Notes: generated from the sequence alone by a model not told the origin. Shown: positions 14,428 through 23,319, numbered from the stretch's first letter. The stretch is 64,000 bases of DNA from Acidimicrobiia bacterium (GCA_022827405.1 JAJDTA010000196.1:1-64000); one strand, 5' to 3'. A program made the numbers and translations.

Positions 14428-15288
14428 TCATCTGCGATTCCACTTATTTAGGACGTCAATTGTGCCTTCAAGCCACTGGCGTGCTCCTAATACAGTGCTG
14501 AACACCCTGCCGGTCTCGATTAGTACAGGGTCTGGATGCTTCCACCGAGGTTGGGTTCGGCAGTCGAGCAATGCCTCTATGGCTGATTCAATTTTTCGGC
14601 CGAGCGTCACGCCCTCGTCCAATAGGCCAATGATCTCCTGCCGGTTGGGTCTTTGGTTGATCCGTCGTGCCATTCGACGTGATGGCACGCTTCCGGTCCC
14701 TATCTCTGCGCAGGACTCCTCCACTCGGGCAATCGTTTCGGCGAAGTCGGTCATCCGGTTCATCAGCTTGCCAGCCGACATGCTGGTGCCGTCAAGTGTC
14801 TCTCCTTCAACTGTCCTTAGCGTCAACCACGCGGCACCCGTGAGAGGAGCCTTGAGGTACACGACAGGCATCCTCCGGTCAAACCAGACCTTCTCTAGAT
14901 CCGCGAGCCTCCCACCCATCTTCTCTCCGAGACCGAAGGCGGTTCTCCTTCTGAGCAAAGTCTGAACAGTGCCTGTCACGGTTCCAAATCCGTGTGATAT
15001 GCCGCGGCTATCCATTTCAGCGATCTCATCGACGGAGGGGAGGGGGACTTCCAAGAGGTCGTCAATGACTGGTGCAGAATTTGGATCAGGAAACAGGGGA
15101 ACCGGATCATACGAGACCGGTCCCAGTCCGCCCAGCCAGCCCAACAGCGCTTCGACGGTCGGTTCGATTGGCACTGTGTTCGTACCCAGCTCAGTGACGG
15201 GTCCAGATGCAACGTGTATCGAAAGGACCGGCAACTCCAGTTCTATACCCGGAAATGCATGGGCTCGCTCAAGGAGTGCGTATGTCAT
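14428..15288 (-). CDS. Unknown protein, downstream partner of KAP NTPase
   Basis: A 286-residue soluble-looking protein from ATG 15288, which has a GAAAGG Shine-Dalgarno-like site; a TTG at 15369 would add 27 poorly supported residues. The first half is rich in prolines and short strands (ELELPVLSIHVASG, DPVPLFPDPNSAPV), while the second half is helical and charged (ADLEKVWFDRRMP, MNRMTDFAETIARVEESCAE, MARRINQRPNRQEIIGLLDEG). No known domain recognised. It lies 131 bp downstream of the KAP ATPase on the same strand, so the two may form a unit. Base composition is visibly less GC-rich than the heme genes around it, which suggests transfer. Confidence 0.6.
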   Translation of the reverse strand: MTYALLERAHAFPGIELELPVLSIHVASGPVTELGTNTVPIEPTVEALLGWLGGLGPVSYDPVPLFPDPNSAPVIDDLLEVPLPSVDEIAEMDSRGISHGFGTVTGTVQTLLRRRTAFGLGEKMGGRLADLEKVWFDRRMPVVYLKAPLTGAAWLTLRTVEGETLDGTSMSAGKLMNRMTDFAETIARVEESCAEIGTGSVPSRRMARRINQRPNRQEIIGLLDEGVTLGRKIESAIEALLDCRTQPRWKHPDPVLIETGRVFSTVLGARQWLEGTIDVLNKWNRR

Positions 15289-15419
15289 CGTGTGCCTTTC
15301 GTCAACCTGGCTGGCTAAGGGGACAACGTAACAGCTAGTAATACCCAGTGGGGGTTTGGCATATCCCAAACGCTGCTCAAATCAATTAAGAACCCTGATT
15401 CGATTAGGTGCAGGTCTGG

Positions 15420-16829
15420 CTAATGGGCAGTGAGATCGATTATCCCGAAGAGTTCGTCGAGTCTCAACGTTGACGTTGGCTGTTCTCCAAGCCGTGTGTC
15501 GGTTGCTGCGAGAATCTTGCTGGCACGGATGCCAGCGGCGTCGGTTGCGTCTGGTGTGTCTTCGAATGCTGCGGCAAAGGCACTTGCGTATTGCCGCTCG
15601 AAAACGGAGTGAGCGCTGTTACCTTCAAGAACTGACGTTGATGACATCAAGAGGACATCGAGCGATTCAGCGAGGAGGGAGGCCTCTATCTTTTCGTGGG
15701 CCTTGTCCCAGGTCGAGATGTCGGCGAGCGTTTGAGGATCGTCGGTGATAGCTCGGTTCATTGTTGCGACCGCGGTGAATGGGTCTCCCTTGTTGGCGAG
15801 GTGTTGATAGGACGTCATGTCGAGTGTCCTGAGGACGATCAAAGCTGCTGCCTTTTGCTTTGATGCCCAGCTGTCGCCAGCGGTGCCTTGGCGGATCTTG
15901 GCTGATTGCAAGGAGACGGCTGTGAGGTGGAGCGCTTGTTGTAGGTCCCTGAGGTTGTGTCTGCTGGCCGCGGCAATCGTTTGGAGCATCAAAGGGCTGT
16001 AGTCCGGCACGTCGCTTCCGCCGATCATGGTGACGAGCCGGGAATCCAGACCAAGGTTGGCTAGGAGTTCATTCGTGAAGGCCGCGAGGTGGTCTGTGGC
16101 AGGAAGGGATAGCGCGTAGGGCAGGTCAGTGAAGCGACGAAGGTATCGGTCGGCGTCGAATCGGGGACCGTAGAGGATCCGAATTGAGTGGCACAGTTCT
16201 TCTCGGTTTAGGGCGAGTAATACCACCACACCGTCGACAGCGAAGAGATGACGGTCAGTTTCGATGAGGGCAAGGGCGTAGTTGGGCCGGCATCGGTCTA
16301 GTTCGTCGATGAGCACTATGAGCCGCCCTGGCCCAGGACCGGGGGACTTTGTGGCAGCCTGGGCGAGGGCGTCTTTGAATTCTCCCACTTTGGTGCTGGC
16401 TTCGTGCCAAGGGTCGAAGGTCTCCCACCTCTTGCGCCTTATGGCGTCCCGGTCGATCACCCCGCGAGAGCCAATCTTGGCCAAGTGGAGGCTGATGTCG
16501 ATCAGGGTCTTCTTGAGTTTCTTGGATTTGTTGCCGCCCAGTTCTGAGGCGATAGCTGACACAAGATCTACCAGCGGGTTCTCGGTGTAGCTCTGCTGCC
16601 AGGCATTGAAATCGACTACGCGGGTGCCGCGGCGGCGGAGTTCAGCCGAGCACATTGCTACAAAAGCAGTCTTTCCTGACCCCCAAGGACCGTCGATTGA
16701 GACGACGGCATGACCAGCGGCGTTCTGCATGATGTCGCACAAGGCGTTGATCTGCGAGGCACGACCCAGCAGGTCGTGAACGTAGGGATCGTCGGGTGTT
16801 GCTGTGAACTCCTCGGGGTTTAAGCGCAT
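15420..16829 (-). CDS. KAP family P-loop NTPase
   Basis: A 469-residue STAND/KAP-type ATPase. Walker A is GPWGSGKT at 47-54 and Walker B is LIVLIDELDRCRP with Asp175-Glu176. FDADRYLRRFTDLPYAL after it is typical of the KAP sensor region. Classical KAP proteins carry membrane helices between Walker A and B; none is visible here, so this one appears soluble. The C-terminal 200 residues are helical. KAP ATPases occur in animals and in bacterial mobile or defence loci; a defence role here is inference from its neighbours. Start is ATG 16829 without a strong Shine-Dalgarno site. Confidence 0.8.
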   Translation of the reverse strand: MRLNPEEFTATPDDPYVHDLLGRASQINALCDIMQNAAGHAVVSIDGPWGSGKTAFVAMCSAELRRRGTRVVDFNAWQQSYTENPLVDLVSAIASELGGNKSKKLKKTLIDISLHLAKIGSRGVIDRDAIRRKRWETFDPWHEASTKVGEFKDALAQAATKSPGPGPGRLIVLIDELDRCRPNYALALIETDRHLFAVDGVVVLLALNREELCHSIRILYGPRFDADRYLRRFTDLPYALSLPATDHLAAFTNELLANLGLDSRLVTMIGGSDVPDYSPLMLQTIAAASRHNLRDLQQALHLTAVSLQSAKIRQGTAGDSWASKQKAAALIVLRTLDMTSYQHLANKGDPFTAVATMNRAITDDPQTLADISTWDKAHEKIEASLLAESLDVLLMSSTSVLEGNSAHSVFERQYASAFAAAFEDTPDATDAAGIRASKILAATDTRLGEQPTSTLRLDELFGIIDLTAH

Positions 16830-16994
16830 CGGATCAAGCTAGGAGACGTTGGAAATAGCAGCCCGCATTCAAGTCCGGGGGTGCGGGCCGCGAGGAGCGG
16901 CCAAATGATGAACAAATGGGTCTTCGCTTCTTTGGCCTGAGCGTTGCATTAGAGGATTTCCTTACCCACTGACGATCCCGTCGGTGCTTATACG

Positions 16995-17114
16995 CGCTCT
17001 ATTCCTGTTCTATTCGAGGGGGGTGTATCAAAAAGCGGCGTGTGCTTGACCAGGGGTTTCGTGTTTTCGGCCCCCTGCTAACCCTCTATTCGCGCTCTAT
17101 TCGCGCTCTTTTAG
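16995..17114. repeat. Left iteron-containing flank of AlbA_2 gene
   Basis: Two clusters of an 11-bp iteron, core TCTATTC, lie here: cores at 16998 and 17009, then 17085, 17096 and a weaker one at 17107. Each cluster ends in a G-run (GAGGGG, AGGGAG). The about 110-bp stretch matches, imperfectly but over its whole length, the stretch at 18515-18640 on the other side of the AlbA_2 gene. The right-hand end overlaps the 3' end of that gene. Confidence 0.65.
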
Positions 17115-18509
17115 GGAGTTGCTGAGGGTCCAGTATGCACCTCGGCCGTGGCCCTCGACGCGGACAAGACCGAGTTCGCGCAATCGCGCGAGCGCCCCTC
17201 GTGCCGCAGAATCGCTGATTCCTGCCTGGGCTGCGAGGTCTCCACGCCCCACAGGACCGTTCGCAAGTCGGGCCAGCATGGTGGCCTCTGGATCGCTAAT
17301 CACGAGAACTGATCCGTCGGGTGCCAGCCATTTACCCTGTCGCGGCACACTGCACGTCACCGATGCACCGGTTGTCGTGAATACCGGCCGACCCAATCCG
17401 GCTTCTGAACATATCCTCGCCATTCGAAGGGTTCCTGACCCGAGTTGCTCGACGATGCCGCGTCGGTACAGACAGCCCATCATGTTCGGATTCCACGGGT
17501 GCGAGCCGTGATTCACATATAGGTCGGAGGGCGTGAGCCCAAAAGGAAGTCCACCAGGAGACAGCACTTCCAGCCGGTCGGAGAACACCCGCACCTGAAC
17601 CAGTCCGGCTGTTGCGTAGTTGCGATGGCTGAAGGCGTTGGCCAGAGCTTCCCGTATAACCGCAGACGGGATCTCCAGACCTGCCCCGGCTTGGAGACCG
17701 CCATTAATGCGTACGGGGTGGTGCAGGTGATCTTCGCAGAATGACATTGCCCTTCTAAGTGAGGTGAAGACGTTGTCCACAATAAGAAGGTCGTCGCGGA
17801 ATTCCTCGCCGATTTGAGTGTCAGTCACCGCCACTAGCCGGCATCCCAGCGTTGGGAAGTGGCTCCCGAATGCCTCAGGGCGACCAAACAGGGCAACAGC
17901 AGCCCGATTCGGGTTGTTGTCACGATCAAGCAGGTTCATGGCTCGAAGAACATCGACAACCGAGGCATTGGTATCAAAATTGCCACGCCCAGCGGTGATG
18001 GCTTCGTCTCGAAAGGCGCGGACCTCGACCTCGTCAATGGCATCGAAACCGCGTTGGGAATCTGCGGTCTCCCACCGGTCCCACCCGTGGGCTCGCTCGA
18101 GAACGAGCGAAAGTTGTATTTCGTCGGGCATTTCAACCGTTGACGCCCCTGATCGCTGGTAGTAGCGGCCCTTGTAGGAATAAGGCTTGCTCGCGCCGAC
18201 GCCGACGGTGACGACGAGAACCTCATGGTCCTCTCTATCGGGCACGGATATGCGCTCGATTGACGGTGGGTACCGGGGGTGGATTTCCTCGCATGCCTGG
18301 GTGATGTTCTCTAGTGTCCTGTCTGCCACGTTCTGACCAGTGACACGTCCGTCGGGATGCACTCCGAAGAGCACGCTGCCCCCTTGTCCATTGAGCATCG
18401 CCGACAAGGCTTTTGCAGCTGATTTTCGCTCACCTGTCGTCTTCTTGAACTCGACGGTCTCAGACTCGCCACCCTCAGCGAGGTCACAGATTTCGCCGAC
18501 GGTGGTCAC
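17097..18509 (-). CDS. AlbA_2/Schlafen-type ATP-binding regulator-like protein
   Basis: A 470-residue protein with three parts. Residues about 10-130 are an AlbA_2 (Schlafen AAA_4) domain: ESETVEFKKT, LNGQGGSVLFGVHPDGRVTGQNV. Residues about 240-380 resemble the HATPase_c_4 region of RecG-like paralogs (IREALANAFSHRNYATAGLVQVRVF, LEVLSPGGLPFG). The last 80 residues form a winged helix (LARLANGPVGRGDLAAQAGISDSAARGALARLRELGLVRVEG). This layout is common in bacterial genes annotated as ATP-dependent helicase RecG-related or transcriptional regulators and turns up in mobile regions; the exact role is unsettled. GTG start at 18509 lies 8 bp from an iteron cluster, so self-regulation is plausible. 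Confidence 0.75.
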   Translation of the reverse strand: MTTVGEICDLAEGGESETVEFKKTTGERKSAAKALSAMLNGQGGSVLFGVHPDGRVTGQNVADRTLENITQACEEIHPRYPPSIERISVPDREDHEVLVVTVGVGASKPYSYKGRYYQRSGASTVEMPDEIQLSLVLERAHGWDRWETADSQRGFDAIDEVEVRAFRDEAITAGRGNFDTNASVVDVLRAMNLLDRDNNPNRAAVALFGRPEAFGSHFPTLGCRLVAVTDTQIGEEFRDDLLIVDNVFTSLRRAMSFCEDHLHHPVRINGGLQAGAGLEIPSAVIREALANAFSHRNYATAGLVQVRVFSDRLEVLSPGGLPFGLTPSDLYVNHGSHPWNPNMMGCLYRRGIVEQLGSGTLRMARICSEAGLGRPVFTTTGASVTCSVPRQGKWLAPDGSVLVISDPEATMLARLANGPVGRGDLAAQAGISDSAARGALARLRELGLVRVEGHGRGAYWTLSNSLKERE

Positions 18510-18514
18510 GGCTT

Positions 18515-18640
18515 CAGTCTATTCCTGCTCTATTGGAGGGGATGTCTCAGCAAGCTGCATTCGGCTGACCTGGGACTTCGCGAGATAGCGAATTTTGGGT
18601 CCCGCTATTCGCGCTCTATTCTCGCTCTAATCGGGGGCGG
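18515..18640. repeat. Right iteron-containing flank of AlbA_2 gene
   Basis: Iteron cores TCTATTC/G at 18518 and 18529, and (G/T)CTATTC/TCTAATC at 18604, 18615 and 18626, again in exact 11-bp steps and again ending in G-runs. The spacing between the two clusters (86 bp) is almost that of the left flank (87 bp). The first cluster abuts the start codon of the AlbA_2 gene and the second lies 32-60 bp before the hemL start, so binding here could affect both promoters. Confidence 0.65.
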
Positions 18641-18663
18641 GTGGGATAGTTAGGATCGCAGGC

Positions 18664-19917
18664 ATGGTCACGAACCGGGGTTTGTTCGAGCGGGCGAAGC
18701 GGGTCATCCCCGGCGGGGTCAACTCACCGGTGCGCTCGTTTCGGTCGGTGGGAGGCACCCCGTACTTCGTGGCTCGGGCCGAGGGGCCCTACGTGTGGGA
18801 CGTGGAGGGGCGCCGCTACATCGACTACGTGCAGAGCTACGGCCCCGGCATCTTGGGCCATGCCCATCCGGCGGTGACCGAGGCAGTGGCCAAGGCCGCG
18901 GCCGACGGGACCAGCTACGGGGCGCCCACCGAGCGCGAGGTGCTGCTGGCCGAGCTGCTGTGCGACCGGGTGCCGGGCATGGACTGGACCCGGCTCACCT
19001 CTAGCGGCACCGAGGCGGCCATGGCCGCCATACGCCTGGCTCGGGGGGCCACTGGCCGCACAAAGATCATCAAGTTCGCCGGCTGTTACCACGGCCACAG
19101 CGACGCGCTGTTGGCCGCGGGAGGAAGCGGGGTGGCCAACCAGGGGCTGGCCGACTCGGCAGGGGTTACTCCCGGAGCGGTGGCCGACACCGTGGTGGCG
19201 CCCTACAACCAGATCCCCGCGGTGGACGAAGACGTGGCCGCGGTGGTGGTAGAGCCGGTGGCGGCCAACATGGGGGTGGTGGCCCCGGTACCTGGTTTTC
19301 TGGAGGGGCTGCGGGCGGCCTGCGACCAGGCAGGTGCCCTGCTGGTGTTCGACGAGGTCATCACCGGCTTCCGCTTGGCTCCCGGCGGGGCCACCGAGTG
19401 GTTCGGCGTGACCCCCGACATTTGGTGCTTCGGCAAGGTGGTGGGTGGCGGTCTGCCCATCGGGGTATTCGGCGGGGGAACCGATCTCATGGAGCATCTG
19501 GCTCCGCTGGGCGGCGTGTACCAGGCCGGCACCCTGTCGGGTAACCCGCTGGCCACCGCGGCCGGCTTGGCCACCCTGGAACAGCTCACCCCTGACGCCT
19601 ACCGCACGCTGGCCGACACGGCGACCCGACTGGCCGACGGCATGGCCGCGGCCGCCACCGCCGCGGGGGCGGTCTGCACCGTGCCCCGGGTGGGGTCACT
19701 GTTAGGGGTGTTCTTCTGCGACGAAGCTCCCACCGACTTCGACCAAGCCAAGGCCGCGGCTGAAAACGGCGTCTACCCCCGGGTGTTCCACGCCCTCCTC
19801 GAATCCGGCGTGGCCTTCGCCCCCGGCCCCTACGAGGCTCTGTTCCCCAGCTTGGCCCACACCGACGACCACGTCGACACCACGGTGGACGCCTTCGCCG
19901 CTGCTGTGGAGCAGTAG
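18664..19917 (+). CDS. hemL: Glutamate-1-semialdehyde 2,1-aminomutase
   Basis: A 417-residue PLP enzyme with RAKRVIPGGVNSPVRSF at the start, the cofactor-binding SSGTEAAMAAIRLARG and GCYHGHSDALL, the Asp of VFDEVITGFR, and the PLP lysine Lys258 in WCFGKVVGGGLPIG. It converts glutamate-1-semialdehyde from HemA to 5-aminolevulinate. It is separated from the hemA-hemC-hemD group by the three minus-strand accessory genes and has its own upstream region containing an iteron cluster and a possible -10 (TAGGAT). Confidence 0.95.
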   Translation: MVTNRGLFERAKRVIPGGVNSPVRSFRSVGGTPYFVARAEGPYVWDVEGRRYIDYVQSYGPGILGHAHPAVTEAVAKAAADGTSYGAPTEREVLLAELLCDRVPGMDWTRLTSSGTEAAMAAIRLARGATGRTKIIKFAGCYHGHSDALLAAGGSGVANQGLADSAGVTPGAVADTVVAPYNQIPAVDEDVAAVVVEPVAANMGVVAPVPGFLEGLRAACDQAGALLVFDEVITGFRLAPGGATEWFGVTPDIWCFGKVVGGGLPIGVFGGGTDLMEHLAPLGGVYQAGTLSGNPLATAAGLATLEQLTPDAYRTLADTATRLADGMAAAATAAGAVCTVPRVGSLLGVFFCDEAPTDFDQAKAAAENGVYPRVFHALLESGVAFAPGPYEALFPSLAHTDDHVDTTVDAFAAAVEQ

Positions 19918-19987
19918 GAGGACGGCTCAGTCGCAAGGGCGACGCTGTCATTCACCCCTTCGCCGCCGCGTTACGGGAGTAGTCGGC

Positions 19988-21232
19988 CTACGGCGACGCC
20001 GCCATCGAGGCCCTCGCCGCCGCCTTGTAGATGTACTCGGCGGGACCGGGATCGTCGGGGTCCATGAGGTTGGCCATGATCCGCAGCGCCCACTCCATGG
20101 CCGGGCGCGACTGCATCCCGACCCGGGTGAGCTCCCGCAACAGCGCCGGTTTGCCGATCAATCGGGCGAACAGCCGGGCCACCCGAAAGTACGTCCCGTA
20201 GTTCTCCTCCAACAGCTCCGGGTACCGCCAGATGGCCCCTCCGTCGCCGGTGGCGATGGCCTCGGCCACCAAATCGGCAGCCATCTTCCCGGTCTCATAG
20301 GCGTAGTCGATGCCCTCGCCGTTGAACGGATTTACCGACCCGGCGGCATCTCCCACCACTAGGTAGTTCGGCCCCACTTTGGGGTTTACCGAGCCGGCCA
20401 TGGGTAGGCGCCCTCCCACCGGCTCCATGATCGGACGGTCGGGGTCGATTTCCCAGTAGGACGGCAGGGTGGCCGCGAACTCCCGCATCAAATGGGAGGT
20501 GTTCACCGAGGTGTAGTCGCGGAACGTGGATAACAGCCCCACGCCCACGTTCACGCATCCGTCGCCCAGCGGGAAGATCCAGCCGTAGCCGGGCAGCGAG
20601 TTGCCGTTGCGGTCCCGCATGTCCAGGGCGCTCTCGATCCAGGGAGTGTTGTGCAGCGGACTCTCGAAGTAGGTGCGAATGGCCATGCCCTGGGGGTAGG
20701 CCCGGTCGCGGGCGGTTCCCAGCGCTCGACCGAACCGGGAGTTGGCGCCGTCGGCCACCGCCACATAGCGGGCCCGGATCTGACCGGTGCTGCCGGTGGC
20801 CTTGTTAGCCACCTCTGCGCCGTCCAACAGCCCGTTGACCAGGATCGGTCGGGTTGCTTCGGTACCGAGGAGCAATTCAGCGCCGGCCGCCACTGCATGG
20901 TTGGCGACCATCTGGTCGAGCTCTCGTCGTCGCACCACATAGCCGTAGTCAGGGAACACCGGATGCTGCGGCCAGTCCAACTCCATCGTTCGCCGGTGGG
21001 CCACCGCCCGGAGGCCCCCGTAGCGGTGAAAGCGGGTGAGCTCTTCGCCCAGCCCCATGTCGTTGAGCGATTTGACCGCCCGGGGGGTCAGCCCGTCTCC
21101 GCAGGTCTTGTCGCGGGGGAACTGCTTGCGCTCCACCACCACCACGTCGAGGCCGTGTCGGGCCGCCCAGTAGGCGGTGGCTGCTCCCGCAGGACCGCCG
21201 CCCACCACCAGCAGGTCGCGACGAGGCGTCAT
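19988..21232 (-). CDS. Geranylgeranyl reductase family (MenJ-like) flavoprotein
   Basis: A 414-residue FAD protein. The N-terminus has the dinucleotide site LLVVGGGPAGAATAYWAARHG and the family DKTCGDGLTPRAVKSL motif. VVGDAAGSVNPFNGEGIDYAYETG near residue 290 is the second FAD motif. The family reduces isoprenoid double bonds. In mycobacteria the close homolog MenJ saturates one unit of the menaquinone side chain, which fits the respiratory cluster beside it. Archaeal-lipid-type substrates are not expected here. It is convergent with hemL and transcribed from 21232, 48 bp from the cytochrome c gene on the same strand. Confidence 0.82.
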   Translation of the reverse strand: MTPRRDLLVVGGGPAGAATAYWAARHGLDVVVVERKQFPRDKTCGDGLTPRAVKSLNDMGLGEELTRFHRYGGLRAVAHRRTMELDWPQHPVFPDYGYVVRRRELDQMVANHAVAAGAELLLGTEATRPILVNGLLDGAEVANKATGSTGQIRARYVAVADGANSRFGRALGTARDRAYPQGMAIRTYFESPLHNTPWIESALDMRDRNGNSLPGYGWIFPLGDGCVNVGVGLLSTFRDYTSVNTSHLMREFAATLPSYWEIDPDRPIMEPVGGRLPMAGSVNPKVGPNYLVVGDAAGSVNPFNGEGIDYAYETGKMAADLVAEAIATGDGGAIWRYPELLEENYGTYFRVARLFARLIGKPALLRELTRVGMQSRPAMEWALRIMANLMDPDDPGPAEYIYKAAARASMAASP

Positions 21233-21280
21233 CGAAAAGACTTGTGGCTACTCACGCCACCATTTTGCCCTGGGAGTGGA

Positions 21281-22075
21281 TCAGCCTGCTCCGATACCGG
21301 CGCTGGCCATCAGCCCGTTCAACGTTCCTGGGAAGGTCTGCCCGATGTCGAATTGATTGGGCAACACCCCCTCGGCCTCAAACAGCTCTTCGAGATCGTG
21401 CAGATCGACCTCGGCGGCCCCGCCCAGCTCGACTCGCTCGAAGTAGGTCACGGCCAGGATCTCCCGGGCGCTCAGATCTTCACCAAAGGCGGGCATCCCA
21501 TTGGCCGCGCCCAGTGACTCTTTATTGTTGTCGCCATACAGGGTGCCAGGCTGGGCGGGCGAGCCGTTGACAATCCAAATGACATGGTCTCGCCAGTCGC
21601 CGAACGTGTCCATGACCTCGCCACCGATCAAAGCCGGGCCGACACCGCCGCCCCCTTCGGCGCCGTGGCAGCCGGCGCACCCGCCGCTGCCCTCGTACAC
21701 CTCTCGGCCCAGAGCGATGATCTCGGTGTCCCGCTCGGGCGATTCCAGGGTTCCGGCGAAGATGATGGCCCAGAACGGCAAGAAGATCAGCACCGGCACG
21801 GCCCAGACGGGGATCTTCTTGCGGGTCAGTGCAGCCTGAATCCACGGCTTGACCGGCTCGGGCTGGGGTTCGGGCTCGGGATCTGGCTCGAGGTCGGGAA
21901 GCTCGGGCAGTGATGGTTCCGCGGCGGCCGCCGGGGCCTGGGTTTGGGCCACCGCAGGAGCAGCCGCAGTCTCCGATGGAGGAACCTCTGCCGCGGGCTC
22001 GTCGCCGGTGGTCGCGCCGAGGTCCTTGCGACGATCTCGCGATCGTTGCAGCAGATGCTCGGGTACTTCTACCAA
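21281..22075 (-). CDS. Membrane-anchored monoheme cytochrome c
   Basis: A 264-residue protein starting at TTG 22075, which has GGAGGA four bases upstream; the earlier frame start lacks this. The N-terminus carries a VEVPEHLLQRSRDRR motif, then an Ala/Glu/Pro-rich linker, one membrane helix (IPVWAVPVLIFLPFWAIIFAG) at about 113-133 and an exported domain with one heme site GGCAGCHGAEGGG and NGMPAFGEDLS as probable Met ligand. It is divergent from the bc-type gene run and probably accepts electrons from it or passes them on. The N-terminal motif recurs twice in the cytochrome b C-terminal subunit at 24148. Confidence 0.8.
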   Translation of the reverse strand: MVEVPEHLLQRSRDRRKDLGATTGDEPAAEVPPSETAAAPAVAQTQAPAAAAEPSLPELPDLEPDPEPEPQPEPVKPWIQAALTRKKIPVWAVPVLIFLPFWAIIFAGTLESPERDTEIIALGREVYEGSGGCAGCHGAEGGGGVGPALIGGEVMDTFGDWRDHVIWIVNGSPAQPGTLYGDNNKESLGAANGMPAFGEDLSAREILAVTYFERVELGGAAEVDLHDLEELFEAEGVLPNQFDIGQTFPGTLNGLMASAGIGAG

Positions 22076-22276
22076 CGCTCCTCCGGTATGACTCCTAGCT
22101 GGCACCGCAGCCAGCCCCGTGCCACATTAGGCCCGCCCAACGCTAACGGCCTAACCAGCGCGAACAGTGAATTTGGGCCAATGCGACTGGGCATGAGTAG
22201 CAGCCAGTTTGATGTGTAGGAATACGGGGTGGGGCTACTACTATCAATCGCGAACCGCACCCACGAGGGGAGGATC

Positions 22277-22861
22277 GTGGCCGCTCAGAGGCCCATAGAC
22301 ATCGCCGTCACCAAGTTCTACATGGCCCTCGGAGGATGCTTCGTCCTCTATCTGGCGCTGTGGGCTTTCATCGCCGTCCACCAGTACGACGAGGGATTGG
22401 GTGCGCCGTACTTCAACGTGGCCCTCACCGCCTCCCTGGTGGTCTCCGTTCTGGGCATCGTGGGCTTCTTGGAATATGCCCGTCGCCGTCCGGTGGGCAA
22501 GTACCACACCTGGGGCGAGGCCATGTTCGCCGCCGCGGCTGTCTTCTTCCTTTTGTTCTGGATCTACGGCGTAGTGCCCCATCAGTGGCTGGTGTACGCC
22601 GACAGCGAGCTCGGCTGGCGAAAAGACCGACTGGTCGAGGGCTACTACGTGGGCAATCAGGGCATCATCTCCTGGGCCCTGCCGTTTGACCTTCCCTATC
22701 TGGTATTGCGCGATGTGATTGCGGTGGTGATCTACGGTTTGGCTTTGGCCGGAAACATTGCCGGCTGGATGGTGTGGCAGAACCGCGGCAAGACCGCTCC
22801 AGTTGAGGTGGAGAAGTCTGAATATGGACGACCGATTGTGAGAGAGGGGGCGAGTGTCTGA
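22277..22861 (+). CDS. Unknown four-helix membrane protein, bc locus
   Basis: A 194-residue protein starting at GTG 22277 with an AGGGGAGG site just before it. Four hydrophobic helices are visible: FYMALGGCFVLYLALWAFIA, NVALTASLVVSVLGIVGFLE, MFAAAAVFFLLFWIYGVV and VIAVVIYGLALAGNIAGWMV. The loop between helices 3 and 4 has PHQWLVYADSELGWRKDR. No heme-ligand histidine pair or known family pattern is obvious. It is first in the run 22277-28276 and overlaps the ferredoxin gene by one base (TGATG), so it is likely a subunit of, or assembly factor for, the complex. Confidence 0.6.
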   Translation: MAAQRPIDIAVTKFYMALGGCFVLYLALWAFIAVHQYDEGLGAPYFNVALTASLVVSVLGIVGFLEYARRRPVGKYHTWGEAMFAAAAVFFLLFWIYGVVPHQWLVYADSELGWRKDRLVEGYYVGNQGIISWALPFDLPYLVLRDVIAVVIYGLALAGNIAGWMVWQNRGKTAPVEVEKSEYGRPIVREGASV

Positions 22862-23277
22862 TGGCTAGCAGTGATGCCAATCCCCCCATGCCGGAGTTCC
22901 GCGACGATTACGTGCTGGTCGAGGTGGACAACGACTACCTCCAGAGCAAGGTGAAGCCCAAGCAGTTCATCCACATCGATCAGTCTGAGTGCATCATGTG
23001 CGAGGGCTGCGTGGACATCTGCCCGTGGAAGTGCATCCACATGGTGGCGCCCGACGCGGTCGACCTGGCGGTAGGTGCCGAACAACCCGGCGTCGACCCC
23101 AGCGACCACGTGATCTTCACCATCGACGAGGACGCCTGCACCCGGTGCGCTTTGTGTGTGGACCGGTGTCCCACCGGGGTGATCACCTTGGGCCGGCTGG
23201 GCGATCCGGGAGGCGATGGCGACCCGCATCAGCGAATGACCAGCTACGGCTACGGCTACGGCATGCGGTTGGCCTAG
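22861..23277 (+). CDS. Ferredoxin with two [4Fe-4S] clusters
   Basis: A 138-residue protein with two complete cluster motifs: CIMCEGCVDICPWKC and CTRCALCVDRCPTGV, each CxxCxxCxxxC(P). About 25 residues lie between the motifs, giving an 8Fe ferredoxin with a long insertion. The N-terminal 40 residues (YVLVEVDNDYLQSKVKP) and a Gly/Tyr-rich tail flank the domain. It has no signal peptide, so it is cytosolic. Its position between a membrane protein and cytochrome b, with coupled starts, suggests that it docks to the bc-type complex rather than being a free carrier. Confidence 0.85.
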   Translation: MASSDANPPMPEFRDDYVLVEVDNDYLQSKVKPKQFIHIDQSECIMCEGCVDICPWKCIHMVAPDAVDLAVGAEQPGVDPSDHVIFTIDEDACTRCALCVDRCPTGVITLGRLGDPGGDGDPHQRMTSYGYGYGMRLA

Positions 23278-23319
23278 AACTAGTGCCCGGAACGGACTGA
23301 AAAGGACTCAGGGAGAAAA

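Noticed and set aside
16995-18640. CRISPR array reading of the TCTATTC repeats
   Set aside because: Units are 11 bp with no unique spacers of CRISPR length, and no cas genes are present.
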